Notes: a model not told the origin generated them from the sequence alone. A stretch of DNA of 64,000 nucleotides from Streptomyces lycii (GCF_009735685.1 NZ_WHPN01000268.1:18346-82345), one strand, 5' to 3'; numbered from the stretch's first letter, positions 40,256 through 49,472 are shown. Program-made: numbers and translations.

Positions 40256-40899
40256 GGGGTTCCCTCCCTCGGGCACCGAGTGGTAGCGTGGTCGGTCAAC
40301 GGGCTTCGCGCGTCACGCAGAGTGAGACAGCGGAGAGTGAGCGGCGGCCGGCGTCGGGAGTGATCACCGAGCGGCGCGCACGCAGAGTGACGGAGAGGGG
40401 GTGACGGTCAGTGACAGCCGCTAATGACGCCGAACGAAGTTCGGGGTGGATAGCTGCATATCGAGTGCATAAGGATCTTGGAAGGATATGCAAGATCACG
40501 AATGGATATGCAGTCACAGAGCGTGATGATTACGCTGAGTTCAAGATCGTCACGCTGAGTATCCGTCACGCGCAAACGAGGGACAAAAGAGCGAAGCGGG
40601 TGGCGACCTGCGACGATGCGCGATCGGGCCCCCTCCCCCCGCCTGCCGGCCGGATGTCAAGGGGTTGGGCCATGATCCTTTGAGTTGATCATGGATTGAG
40701 CGATGCATGACCATGCAGTACGTCTATGCAGTGGTGTGTATGGCTATGCAGTGCAGCATGCAGGCACGTGACCAGACCAGCAGGCACAGGCAGTGACCTA
40801 CCGTGCTGGCCGGCAGGGGCAGTCACCTACCGTGAGGGGCGCTAGCCCACTACCCTCCGCGCCCATGTGCCGGCTACCCAGCGTGGCGGACACAGGCTG
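40256..40899 (-). other. Repeat-rich 640-bp non-coding region, candidate packaging site
   Basis: No convincing gene. It holds CACGCAGAGTGA twice (about 40314 and 40379), TATGCAGT several times (about 40505, 40724, 40746), CAG-TG/TC-ACCTACCGTG twice (40791 and 40821), a C-rich run (40628-40642) and the perfect inverted repeat CCATGATC/GATCATGG (40670-40694). The block is locally more AT-rich than its surroundings. Place between small terminase and HNH genes is typical of cos regions in siphoviruses. Confidence 0.5.
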
Positions 40900-41349
40900 T
40901 CACCAGTCGCGCGACGGGGCACCTGATACCGGCGTGGTACCACTGGCTCGCTGCTGCCGGTACCACCGGGTCACCACGCCGTCCATGCCGGGACCACGCA
41001 GCGCACGCACGCGTTGGCGCACGACAGCTTCGCCAGGGTCCACCGTGACCAGCTTGGCGCCGTGATGCCGGTACCGAGCCAGGTGCTTCGCGGCCGGCAT
41101 GGAGTGGATCAGGTAGACGTCCGTCCCCCGCATTCGAGGCAGCCGGTCCAGCGCCTTGTTGATCGCGGCACTGCGCGCGCTGTACGCCACCTCGCGGACC
41201 TCGCGGCCGTAGCCGTGGTCATCGGTGCCCGGTCCGCTCAGCGCAACAGCGAGAGCGTCAAGGTCGATGACGATGTCCTCGGGCTTGGCGTGCGCGCGTA
41301 CCCATGTCGTCTTGCCGCTGGCCGGCGGGCCCATCACGACGTAGAGCAA
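40900..41349 (-). CDS. P-loop ATPase/kinase-like protein
   Basis: 149 residues. MGPPASGKTTW is the Walker A motif at the N terminus; DIVIDLDALAVALSG is the second strand and YLIHSMPAAKHLARYRHHGA follows. The layout resembles zeta-toxin/polynucleotide-kinase-type P-loop enzymes that accompany actinophage terminases. Start is TTG (41349) or GTG (41337); the first keeps the N-terminal strand. Confidence 0.72.
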   Translation of the reverse strand: MLYVVMGPPASGKTTWVRAHAKPEDIVIDLDALAVALSGPGTDDHGYGREVREVAYSARSAAINKALDRLPRMRGTDVYLIHSMPAAKHLARYRHHGAKLVTVDPGEAVVRQRVRALRGPGMDGVVTRWYRQQRASGTTPVSGAPSRDW

Positions 41350-41531
41350 GGCACCGCAGCCATGTCGATGTCTTCAGCGAACAGGACCACTTGGGTGTCC
41401 GGGAGCAGATCGCGAAGAAGCCCGCCAAGCAGACTCACCTGCTCCGCATCCACATCCCCGACGTTGCCGAACACCAGGACGTCACCGGGCTTAACGAGCA
41501 CCACGCGGGTACCTGAATCCGACACGCTCAC
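41334..41531 (-). CDS. 65-residue conserved phage protein
   Basis: GTG start overlapping the HNH stop. MSVSDSGTRVVLVKPGDVLV, FGNVGDVDAEQVSLL, then VVLFAEDIDMAAV. The 'PGDVLVFGNVG...FAEDIDMAAV' signature is common in short actinophage proteins near terminases; function unknown. Overlaps the P-loop gene by 16 bases. Confidence 0.7.
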   Translation of the reverse strand: MSVSDSGTRVVLVKPGDVLVFGNVGDVDAEQVSLLGGLLRDLLPDTQVVLFAEDIDMAAVPCSTS

Positions 41532-41818
41532 CAGTCCCTTGACTTGTTCGGCACCAACTGCGCCGGCCGGTTGCCCTTGCTGCGGTTGCACCGCATGTGC
41601 GCTGTCCGGGCGTTCAGCGGGTCGAGCAGGCTGCCGCCTTTGGACAGAGGGACGACGTGGTCCAGCGAGAAGGCCCAGGGATGGGAGCGAGCGGCTACAC
41701 CCTTGACGCTGTAGTCCACGGGGCGACCGCACAGCCAGCAGGGGAGACCAAGTGCCCGTTGCTGATCGCGCAGTTGCCGATAGGCGTAGGTGTTGCGGCC
41801 TTCGCGTGGGCTGGCCAT
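41528..41818 (-). CDS. HNH endonuclease, packaging region
   Basis: 96 residues. CWLCGRPVDYSV, then WAFSLDHVVPLSKGGSLLDP, NARTAHMRCNRSKGNR: the LDH and N...H of the HNH fold plus zinc cysteines. Start MASPREGRN with AGGAG upstream. HNH nucleases next to terminase act in genome end cutting in several siphoviruses; likely here. Confidence 0.88.
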   Translation of the reverse strand: MASPREGRNTYAYRQLRDQQRALGLPCWLCGRPVDYSVKGVAARSHPWAFSLDHVVPLSKGGSLLDPLNARTAHMRCNRSKGNRPAQLVPNKSRDW

Positions 41819-41826
41819 GGGGTCTC

Positions 41827-42087
41827 CTAGAACGGCGGAGAGGTGCAGCCGAGATCCCGCCGTGTCTTCGCACGGTGGCAGACAGCGCGGCACAGGTACT
41901 GGACATTGCCGTCAACGTCGGCACCACCAGCGCACAGCGGGACAATGTGATCGACATCCACAGCGGAGGCGAGGTACCGGAGTCCGCAGGACTCACAGCG
42001 CACGTAGCCAGCTCGGCGAGCCGCCTTGCGCATGCGAGCTGCTGCGCCTGTGCCCGCGGCTATGACGCTGGCGCGTGAGTAGGGCAT
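41827..42087 (-). CDS. Second HNH endonuclease
   Basis: 86 residues. A basic N terminus (AAARMRKAARRAGYVR), then CESCGLRYLASAVDVDHIVP, DGNVQYLCRAVCHRAKTRRD. Start MPYSRASV with GGAGG. It is the first protein gene downstream of the RNA genes. Tandem HNH genes suggest one packaging nuclease and one possible homing type. Confidence 0.82.
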   Translation of the reverse strand: MPYSRASVIAAGTGAAARMRKAARRAGYVRCESCGLRYLASAVDVDHIVPLCAGGADVDGNVQYLCRAVCHRAKTRRDLGCTSPPF

Positions 42088-42259
42088 AGCGCCTCCGGCG
42101 GAGAAGAGGAAGGCCAGGCAGGCGGACATCAGCGGGAGAGCGCGAGTCAACGCCTACCTGGCAAGCTAGAGCCGATGGCTCCGCAAGAGCAGACAGGTCG
42201 CTACTCCTGCTCCATGCCGGGCACGTGGGGTACCTGGTATGCGCCGCTTGGCTCCGCAG

Positions 42260-42332
42260 CAGGAACGGCGAGGCTCGAACTCGCAACCGCCGGTTTTGGA
42301 GACCGGTGCTCTTCCAGTTGAGCTACGTCCCA
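42260..42332 (-). tRNA. tRNA-Trp (CCA anticodon), phage-encoded
   Basis: Standard cloverleaf: D arm GCTC/GAGC, anticodon stem CCGGT/ACCGG with loop CTCCAAA (anticodon CCA), T arm GCGAG/CTCGC with loop TTCGAGC, discriminator G. The acceptor is TGGGACG against CGTTCCT, with a T-T mismatch at position 1:72 and one G-T pair. CCA is not encoded. It closely resembles bacterial tRNA-Trp. Phage tRNAs usually supplement host supply or replace cleaved tRNAs. Confidence 0.93.
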
Positions 42333-42350
42333 AAAATCGCCGAAGCGATC
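42332..42350 (-). terminator. Hairpin with T-run between the two RNA genes
   Basis: Minus strand ATCGC-TTCG-GCGAT followed by TTTTT, ending at the first base of tRNA-Trp. It could end the tmRNA-like transcript or act as a processing signal, and it may be leaky so that the tRNA and HNH genes are still reached. The 42333-42478 gap holds no other clear gene. Confidence 0.65.
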
Positions 42351-42478
42351 TACCACGCTCGTGGGCGTGGACGTTGTTGCTGACCGGGTCCCGCCGTCGG
42401 TCAGCGTGGGTTGCGTCCGGTTGCCCGGGGCCCACCTGCTGAGCGCGCACTGCGCAGTTGCACACGGGACGCCCCATG

Positions 42479-42556
42479 TGGAGTTGCGGAGAATCGAACT
42501 CCGTTCCGTCCCGGCTCCGCGTGCGGCTTTCCGAAACGTCGAATCCTTCCAACCCC
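42479..42556 (-). ncRNA. tmRNA-like acceptor domain RNA (78 nt, no tag frame)
   Basis: 5' GGGGTTG pairs with 3' CAACTCC, including a G3-T70 pair, with discriminator A73. Three bases later comes GGATTCGAC, the tmRNA D-loop sequence, at the same spacing as in bacterial tmRNA. GTTTCGG pairs with CCGGGAC (P2-like, two G-T pairs) around an inner CCG-CACG-CGG hairpin. The T arm is CGGAG/CTCCG with loop TTCGATT. There is no D stem, no anticodon arm and no room for a tag reading frame. It is what remains if the mRNA-like domain of tmRNA is removed. The G3-T70 pair would make it a substrate for alanyl-tRNA synthetase. CCA is not encoded. Confidence 0.75.
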
Positions 42557-42683
42557 GATACGGTGCCGATCTCCGCTACGGCGTAGGGCCCTCGGTCCGC
42601 CATGTCTGTAGTTGATCGCGCGGGAGTCCCTACTAGTAAGGGATCTCGTCGGTTACAGCGGGGGAGGGAGGGTAAGATCATCC

Positions 42684-42772
42684 TGACGTTTTGACGATTT
42701 TACGAGAGAATCTGGTTACCCTATATGCGTGGGGAGTTAATTGGAATCTTATGTAAAATCGTCAAAACGTCA
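42684..42772 (-). promoter_or_regulatory. Paired inverted-box control element, copy B
   Basis: TGACGTTTTGACG (42684-42696) and CGTCAAAACGTCA (42760-42772), 63 bases apart exactly as in copy A (18579-18667). The right box is followed by TGCTGGTCAGCG in both. A minus-strand promoter can be drawn as ATGACG - 16 bases - TAAGAT. Downstream a CGCTGTAACCG sequence matches the leader motif. It probably controls the RNA genes and the HNH/terminase/structural operon. Confidence 0.72.
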
Positions 42773-42821
42773 TACCTGCTGGTCAGCGCCTTGATCTTTC
42801 CCGCTGTTATGACGTTTTCGC

Positions 42822-44438
42822 TTAGCCCTCCTCCGCTGGCTCCGTTTCGCCACCCACCCACGTGAATTCTGTGCGCTTCCAGCCGTCGAACGGGCACCCG
42901 CGGTACGGCGCCTTGAACACGCGCACACGCTCCAACGTGATCCGCAACAGCTCCCGCCGCTTCGCCAGGTCCGCCGACTCCCATACGTCCCCGCAACTCT
43001 CCGGGTCCAGCAGGAACGTGACGTCTACGCGCCGCTTGCCGCCCGCAGCGTCAGCCGCCTTCCGCGCTTCCACGACAGCGGCGTTCGCCTCCGCCAGCGC
43101 TGGTGCGAAGAACGACTCTGACGGCCCGTCGTAGAGACCCGCCTTGCGATCCGCCCAGACCCGCGCCAGATCGCTCTCAGCGGCTGCCAGAGCCTTCCGC
43201 GCCCGCGCTGCGTCCTCTGTCCCGTCCGGGTCCTGCTGGGCCGCCCAGCGCTCTGCTACGGCCGCCACGAAGGGATCGGTCACCTCGCTGTTGTTCAGCC
43301 GCTCGTGCCATCGGTAGTGCACCCATTCCTCAATGGACTTGCGCGCGACCGATACGCAGCCGCTGCCGCACCGGTAGCCGTTCCCCGTGAACGACATGGC
43401 CCCGCCGCAGACTCCGCACCTCACCAAGCCCGTCAGCAGGTGCCTGGGGCGCGTGTCGTGCTTGCTGCCGTCCCGCGGGACCCCACGGCCCTGTTCGCCC
43501 CGCAGAGCGGCTTGTGCGGCTCTCAGTTCGTCGTCAGTCAGCAGCGACGGCCCCTGCATCACGCTGACACGCTCTCCCGCCGGGTTTCGGTACAGCATCC
43601 GCCTCGTGCCCCCTTCCTGCCGTCCTGATATCTGCCAGCCGGCATAGGCAGGGTTGTGTGCCATCCCGTGGATTGTTGAGTACGCCCACCGCCTCCCGCG
43701 TAGTCCGGAGATACCGATTTCCTCCAACCGGTTAATCACGCCGTACCCGGACAACCCTTCTTGCACCAGCATCCGGACGAGAATGTCCCGCGCGACGTCT
43801 GCCTTGCTCCGGCCGGCGCCTGCTGGCGAATCGTCAATTTCAAGTTTCCGCTCAGTGACAATGTCGCCGTCTTCGTCCTCGACATCCACCAGCACGACGC
43901 GCAGCCCATACGGGGCATGGGCACTCACCCATTCGCCGTTCTCCCGCTGATGCGCCTTGGTGCTGCGTACACGCTCCGACAGGATCTCGGTTTCCTCCCT
44001 CGCTGCTTCAGCGCGCCGGATGAGTTCGGACCTGTCCCGCGGGTTGGAGCTGTCGAGCCCGATACCGGGGCTCTCCGGATCGCCGTTGTCGAACAGCAGG
44101 CGACGCGGTCGGCCGTCCTCCGGTTCCACGATGCGCAGGATTGCACCCGCTCCGCGCCGGTCCCAGCGGTCGAGCCGGTAGACCCACAGCGCGCCGATCT
44201 CGCCCCGCTCAAGCGCGGCCAGCGCCTTGTCCTGGTCGGTCCGCGCACTCTTTTTCCGCCGGAACCGACTAGCGCTGCCGACCTCCCGCCAGACGTGCCG
44301 CACAGTGAGCCCGAGTTGTGCGGCTACCGCGCGACCGCGCGTCTCCTGCGCGCTGATGCTGATCTCCCGCTTACCCTTGCCCGCCTTGGTCCGCGACTTC
44401 CGGCAGAACAGGTCGATAAGGGTTGTGGTGTCCGTCAT
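42822..44438 (-). CDS. Large serine integrase
   Basis: 538 residues. Catalytic domain with Ser15 in FCRKSRTKAG, then ALWVYRLDRWDRRGAGAILR; recombinase domain from about 165; zinc ribbon CGVCGGAMSF...CGSGC near 340-365; a coiled-coil insert (AARARKALAAAESDLARVWA) after it. It joins attP to the host phosphoketolase site (attB) without host factors, and needs the RDF at 15416-16120 for excision. No ribosome site precedes the ATG; TACATT (44447-44452) lies about 8 bases upstream, so a leaderless mRNA is likely. Confidence 0.96.
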   Translation of the reverse strand: MTDTTTLIDLFCRKSRTKAGKGKREISISAQETRGRAVAAQLGLTVRHVWREVGSASRFRRKKSARTDQDKALAALERGEIGALWVYRLDRWDRRGAGAILRIVEPEDGRPRRLLFDNGDPESPGIGLDSSNPRDRSELIRRAEAAREETEILSERVRSTKAHQRENGEWVSAHAPYGLRVVLVDVEDEDGDIVTERKLEIDDSPAGAGRSKADVARDILVRMLVQEGLSGYGVINRLEEIGISGLRGRRWAYSTIHGMAHNPAYAGWQISGRQEGGTRRMLYRNPAGERVSVMQGPSLLTDDELRAAQAALRGEQGRGVPRDGSKHDTRPRHLLTGLVRCGVCGGAMSFTGNGYRCGSGCVSVARKSIEEWVHYRWHERLNNSEVTDPFVAAVAERWAAQQDPDGTEDAARARKALAAAESDLARVWADRKAGLYDGPSESFFAPALAEANAAVVEARKAADAAGGKRRVDVTFLLDPESCGDVWESADLAKRRELLRITLERVRVFKAPYRGCPFDGWKRTEFTWVGGETEPAEEG

Positions 44439-44515
44439 AGCAAGCTAATGTACCTGATCAGAAGCCGCCTCCGGTAGTGCTCATCTCTCCAAGGAACAGG
44501 GAACGACCACGACCC
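44439..44515. other. Right attachment site (attR) region
   Basis: Phage sequence upstream of the integrase ends and phosphoketolase coding sequence resumes at about 44,491 (Lys-Glu-Gln-Gly-Thr-Thr-Thr-Thr...). The reading frame upstream meets a stop at 44455-44457 and loses similarity, so the crossover core lies within about 44485-44515. attL is outside the window, so the exact core cannot be set. Confidence 0.7.
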
Positions 44516-44709
44516 CCTTCGACATGGTCGTGCTGAACGACATGGACCGCTACCGGCTGGTCATGGACGTCATCGACCGGGTGCCGGGGCTGGCGCTGCG
44601 CGCGATCGGCGTCCGGCAGGAGATGAAGGACAAGCGCAACGAGCACCGGGCGTACATCAGGAAGCACGGCCAGGACATGCCCGAGGTCCGCGACTGGTCC
44701 TGGGCCTGA
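44491..44709 (+). pseudogene. xfp: Phosphoketolase 3' fragment (host gene cut by prophage)
   Basis: [20 protein letters not shown], then [11 protein letters not shown] and the final [14 protein letters not shown], are the last ~72 residues of xylulose-5-phosphate/fructose-6-phosphate phosphoketolase (usual length near 800). The rest of the gene should lie beyond the prophage's left end. The prophage therefore splits the enzyme near its C-terminal domain; the host may lose phosphoketolase while lysogenic. Neighbouring gnd fits a pentose-phosphate gene group. No ribosome site suggests translation of this fragment. Confidence 0.9.
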
Positions 44710-44789
44710 CCACACCCCCCGGCCGGACCCGGTCGCGGCCCGCGACCGGGACCGGGCGGCACACGAGCACCGACCGAGGAGTCGCAACG

Positions 44790-46247
44790 ATGGGGATCAA
44801 GGCGAGCACGGAGACGAAGGCCCGGATCGGGGTGGCCGGGCTGGCGGTGATGGGCCGCAACCTGGCCCGCAATCTCGCCCGGCACGGCCATACGGTCGCG
44901 CTCTACAACCGCACCCCGACCCGGACCCGCGCGCTGGTCGAGGAGTACGGCCACGAGGGCGCCTTCGTCCCGGCCGACGACCCGGCGGCCTTCGTCGCCT
45001 CGCTGGAGCGGCCACGCCGGGTCGTGATCATGGTGAAGGCGGGGCAGTCCACCGACGCCGTGATCGAGGAGTTCGCCGCGCTGCTGGACCAGGGCGACAT
45101 GATCGTCGACGGCGGTAACGCGCACTTCGAGGACACCCGCCGCCGCGAGGCCGCGCTGCGGGAACGCGGCATCCACTTCGTCGGCGCGGGCATCTCCGGC
45201 GGCGAGGAGGGCGCCCTGAACGGCCCCAGCATCATGCCCGGCGGCTCCGCCGAGTCCTACGTCTTCCTCGGCCCGCTGCTGGAGGACATCGCGGCCAAGG
45301 CCGCCGACGGCAGCCCCTGCTGCGCGCACATCGGCCCCGACGGTGCCGGGCACTTCGTGAAGATGGTGCACAACGGCATCGAGTACGCCGACATGCAGCT
45401 CATCGCCGAGGCGTACGACCTGCTGCGGCACGTCGCCGGCTACCGCCCCGACGAGATCGCCGGGATCTTCCGCACCTGGAACACCGGGCGGCTCGACTCC
45501 TATCTCATCGAGATCACCGCCGAGGTGCTCGCGCACACCGACGCCGCCACCGGGCAGCCCTTCGTCGACGTCGTCGCCGACCGGGCCGAGCAGAAGGGCA
45601 CGGGCCGCTGGACCGTGCAGACCGCGCTCGACCTGGGCGTCCCCGTGTCGGGGATCGCCGAGGCGGTCTTCGCCCGGTCCCTCTCCGGCCACGCCGGGCT
45701 GCGGCAGGCCGCCCGCTCGTTGCCCGGACCCTCGGGCGGCGCGCTGCCGCCGGAGTCCGGAGGGTTCGCCGCCCAGGTGGAACAGGCGCTGTACGCCTCC
45801 AAGGTGGTCTCGTACGCCCAGGGCTGGAACATGATCGACGCGGCGGCCGTCGAGTACGGCTGGGACATCGACCCGGGGGCCGTGGCCGCGATCTGGCGCG
45901 GCGGCTGCATCATCCGGGCGGCCTTCCTGGACCGTATCCGGGCCGCGTTCGCCGCCGACCCCGCGCTGCCCACGCTGCTGGCCGACAAGGAGTTCGCCGC
46001 CGAGGTCGGCGGCGCGCAGGAGGACTGGCGCGCGGTGGTGGGCACGGCCGTCGCGCGCGGTGTTCCCGCTCCGGGGTTCTCCGCGGCGCTCGCGTACTAC
46101 GACGCGCTGCGCGCCGAGCGGCTTCCGGCGGCCCTCACCCAGGGCCAGCGCGACTACTTCGGCGCGCACACCTACCGGCGGACCGACCGCGAGGGCAGCT
46201 TCCACACACTCTGGGGCGGCGGGCGGGAGGAGCGGCCGACGGGCTGA
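44790..46247 (+). CDS. gnd: 6-phosphogluconate dehydrogenase, decarboxylating
   Basis: 485 residues, full length. NADP-binding RIGVAGLAVMGRNLARNLA, NRTPTR, then MIVDGGNAHFEDT, the substrate signature GISGGEEGA, KMVHNGIEYADMQ with the catalytic Lys, and a C-terminal AYYDALRAERLPAALTQGQR-DYFGAHTY segment. Converts 6-phosphogluconate to ribulose-5-phosphate with CO2 and NADPH. GAGGAG before the ATG. It follows phosphoketolase, so the pentose-phosphate genes are grouped. Confidence 0.97.
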   Translation: MGIKASTETKARIGVAGLAVMGRNLARNLARHGHTVALYNRTPTRTRALVEEYGHEGAFVPADDPAAFVASLERPRRVVIMVKAGQSTDAVIEEFAALLDQGDMIVDGGNAHFEDTRRREAALRERGIHFVGAGISGGEEGALNGPSIMPGGSAESYVFLGPLLEDIAAKAADGSPCCAHIGPDGAGHFVKMVHNGIEYADMQLIAEAYDLLRHVAGYRPDEIAGIFRTWNTGRLDSYLIEITAEVLAHTDAATGQPFVDVVADRAEQKGTGRWTVQTALDLGVPVSGIAEAVFARSLSGHAGLRQAARSLPGPSGGALPPESGGFAAQVEQALYASKVVSYAQGWNMIDAAAVEYGWDIDPGAVAAIWRGGCIIRAAFLDRIRAAFAADPALPTLLADKEFAAEVGGAQEDWRAVVGTAVARGVPAPGFSAALAYYDALRAERLPAALTQGQRDYFGAHTYRRTDREGSFHTLWGGGREERPTG

Positions 46248-46402
46248 TCCGGGACCGTCCGGCGGAGCGGCCCGGCGGCCGACCGTCCGGGCTGATCATC
46301 ACACTCGTTCGAGGGAGAGGGCCGGGCGCGCCGCCCCGCGCGGCCCCGCGCCGGGGCGAGGCTGGTGGGTGGAATCGCCGTCGCCGGTGAAAGGACCCCC
46401 TC

Positions 46403-47446
46403 ATGCCCTGGTCTCGTGCCTCTGGCGGAATCCCGCTCGCCGTCGACCTGGGAACCGCGCGGACCCGTGTCCGGGGGCCGCGGGCCGGGGTCCTGCACGA
46501 CGTGGCGACCGTCATCGCGGTGGACGCCCGGACCCGGAGCGTGGTGGCGGTCGGCGACCAGGCCGCCCGGCTGCTGGGCCGCACCCCGCCGGACATCGAG
46601 GCGGTCTCCCCGCTCAGCCACGGCGTGGTCACCGAGTTCGACGCCGCCGCCCTGCTGGTCCGGCACGCGCTCGGCGGCGGCCCGCGGCGGACCCGCGTAC
46701 ACCGGCGCACCTGGCTGCCGCCGAACGTGGTGGCCGGGGTGCCGGCCTCCGCGACGGGGGTGCAGCGGCGGGCCGCGGAGGAGGTGCTCCAGCAGGCCGG
46801 GGCCCGTACGGTACGGATCCTCCCCAAGGGCATGCTCGCGGCCCTCGGCACCGGGCTGCCGGTCTGGGACGCCGACGGCAGCATGGTCGTCGACATCGGG
46901 GCGGGCACCACCGAGGTCGCCGCCTTCGCCTTCGGCACGCTGGTCGCCGCCAACTCCACGCACACCGCGGGCGACGCCATCACCTCCGCGCTCAGCACCC
47001 ATCTCCAGCGGGTGCACCTGCTGGCGCTGAGCACCGGGGCGGCCGAAGCGCTCAAGACCGGGCTCGCCCGCGTCGCCGAGAGCGCGCCCGGCACCCGCCT
47101 GCCGGTCCGGGGCCGGGACCGGGTGACCGATCTGCCGAAGACGGTGTCGGTCTCGGCGGGCGAACTGCGGGATCTGGCCGAGCCGGAGATCCAGCGCATC
47201 GCCAGGACGGTGGTGTCCACCATCGGCAACTGCCCGGCCGGGGTGGCCGACGACATCGTGGAGCGCGGACTGGTGCTGACCGGGGGCGGCGCGCTCTTCG
47301 AGGGACTGCCGGAACGCCTCGGCCGGACGACCGGACTGTCGGTCCATGTCGCCGACTCGCCGCGCACGGCGGTGCTCGACGGTGCGGCGCGCTGGATGAC
47401 CGATGTGGCGCCGGCCGCGCGCCAGCAGATGCTCTCACCGCTCTGA
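46403..47446 (+). CDS. MreB/Mbl-like actin homologue, divergent
   Basis: 347 residues. Actin-type phosphate motifs LAVDLGTARTRVRGP, VVDIGAGTTEVAAFAF and LTGGGALFEGLPERLG, and an AAGATxVRILPKGMLAALG connecting loop. Shorter and less conserved than canonical MreB; Streptomyces carry such extra copies linked to sporulation wall growth. AAAGGACC before the ATG. It lies just upstream of the cell-wall hydrolase genes. Confidence 0.85.
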   Translation: MPWSRASGGIPLAVDLGTARTRVRGPRAGVLHDVATVIAVDARTRSVVAVGDQAARLLGRTPPDIEAVSPLSHGVVTEFDAAALLVRHALGGGPRRTRVHRRTWLPPNVVAGVPASATGVQRRAAEEVLQQAGARTVRILPKGMLAALGTGLPVWDADGSMVVDIGAGTTEVAAFAFGTLVAANSTHTAGDAITSALSTHLQRVHLLALSTGAAEALKTGLARVAESAPGTRLPVRGRDRVTDLPKTVSVSAGELRDLAEPEIQRIARTVVSTIGNCPAGVADDIVERGLVLTGGGALFEGLPERLGRTTGLSVHVADSPRTAVLDGAARWMTDVAPAARQQMLSPL

Positions 47447-47771
47447 CCAAACAACCCGACGCCACGTCAAAAACCGACAATGCACGCTTTTCGGTCACTG
47501 GTGACACGCTTCACAAGTCGCTCCGGAAATCGGTGACTCGGTGCGCTCGCACAGCCCGATTGCGTCAGTTCTGTCACTCTCCGCTGTCTTCGGGCGCCGA
47601 TCGGCGAGAAATTCCCTGGCGCTGTGGAATTGACCGGCAGCACAGGGTCACTCCGGCGCCCGGGATACCGCCGGTAAACCCGAGGTGAATCCATTGCTCC
47701 TTGCCCCGGGGATTTGGCTGCGTTTAGTTTTGCCGCTGCCGCCGAACGACGGGCGGTCATCCTTCCCGCCG

Positions 47772-49175
<1,404 letters not shown>

Positions 49176-49212
49176 GCCACGGCCCGGCAGGGCCACACGC
49201 GGCAACCACCGC

Positions 49213-49262
49213 ACCGAGGTGCCCGTCCCCGCCACCGGCGGAGGCGGGCACCCCGCCGTTTC
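49213..49262 (+). terminator. Terminator after rpfA
   Basis: GGTGCCCG...CGGGCACC stem with GC-rich inner hairpin, followed by CCGCCGTTT. Rest of the 49176-49472 gap is a plain spacer with one repeat TTTCCATGATTCAC (two copies, about 49295 and 49316). Confidence 0.7.
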
Positions 49263-49472
49263 CGTGCATTCCGCCGAGGGCGCCGCCGGCGCATTTCCAT
49301 GATTCACTTCCCGGTTTCCATGATTCACCGGGAGCCCGCTCTTCCGATAACGCCGGGTGAGTTACCGGAATCGGTTGTACGGCCGAATAACCGCCTCTAT
49401 CTTGGGCAGCGCCCGCCGGCTCCCCAGTGCGGGCGCTTTCACCGGCGCACGTACAGGAGAGGACGGAAGTCC

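Larger units (their letters stand above)
1..44490. mobile_element. Temperate siphovirus prophage (right-hand ~44.5 kb)
   Basis: A continuous set of leftward phage genes: large serine integrase at the right edge, terminase, portal, protease, HK97-type capsid, tail genes with a frameshifted chaperone, tape measure, endolysin, holin-like genes, DNA polymerase, primase-helicase and a recombination directionality factor. The right junction lies where host phosphoketolase coding sequence resumes, near 44,491. The left end and attL are outside the window. Most structural genes are intact, so the element could be inducible, but two early genes carry frameshifts. The right boundary is precise to about 20 bases only, because attL is needed to define the shared core. 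Confidence 0.96.

Noticed and set aside
40411..40683. 90-codon plus-strand frame in the packaging region
   Set aside because: Opposite to all phage genes, poor codon usage, covers repeats and a C-rich run. Kept as non-coding, though a small rightward gene is not excluded.
42479..42556. Reading the RNA as an ordinary tRNA-Ser or tRNA-Phe
   Set aside because: No D stem, no anticodon stem that pairs around GGA or GAA, and the D-loop sequence is the tmRNA one.
42166..42681. 171-codon minus-strand frame over the RNA genes
   Set aside because: It runs through tRNA-Trp and the tmRNA-like RNA and has no conserved look.
46172..47454. Minus-strand frames over the MreB-like gene
   Set aside because: No start signals and no family; actin motifs are on the plus strand.
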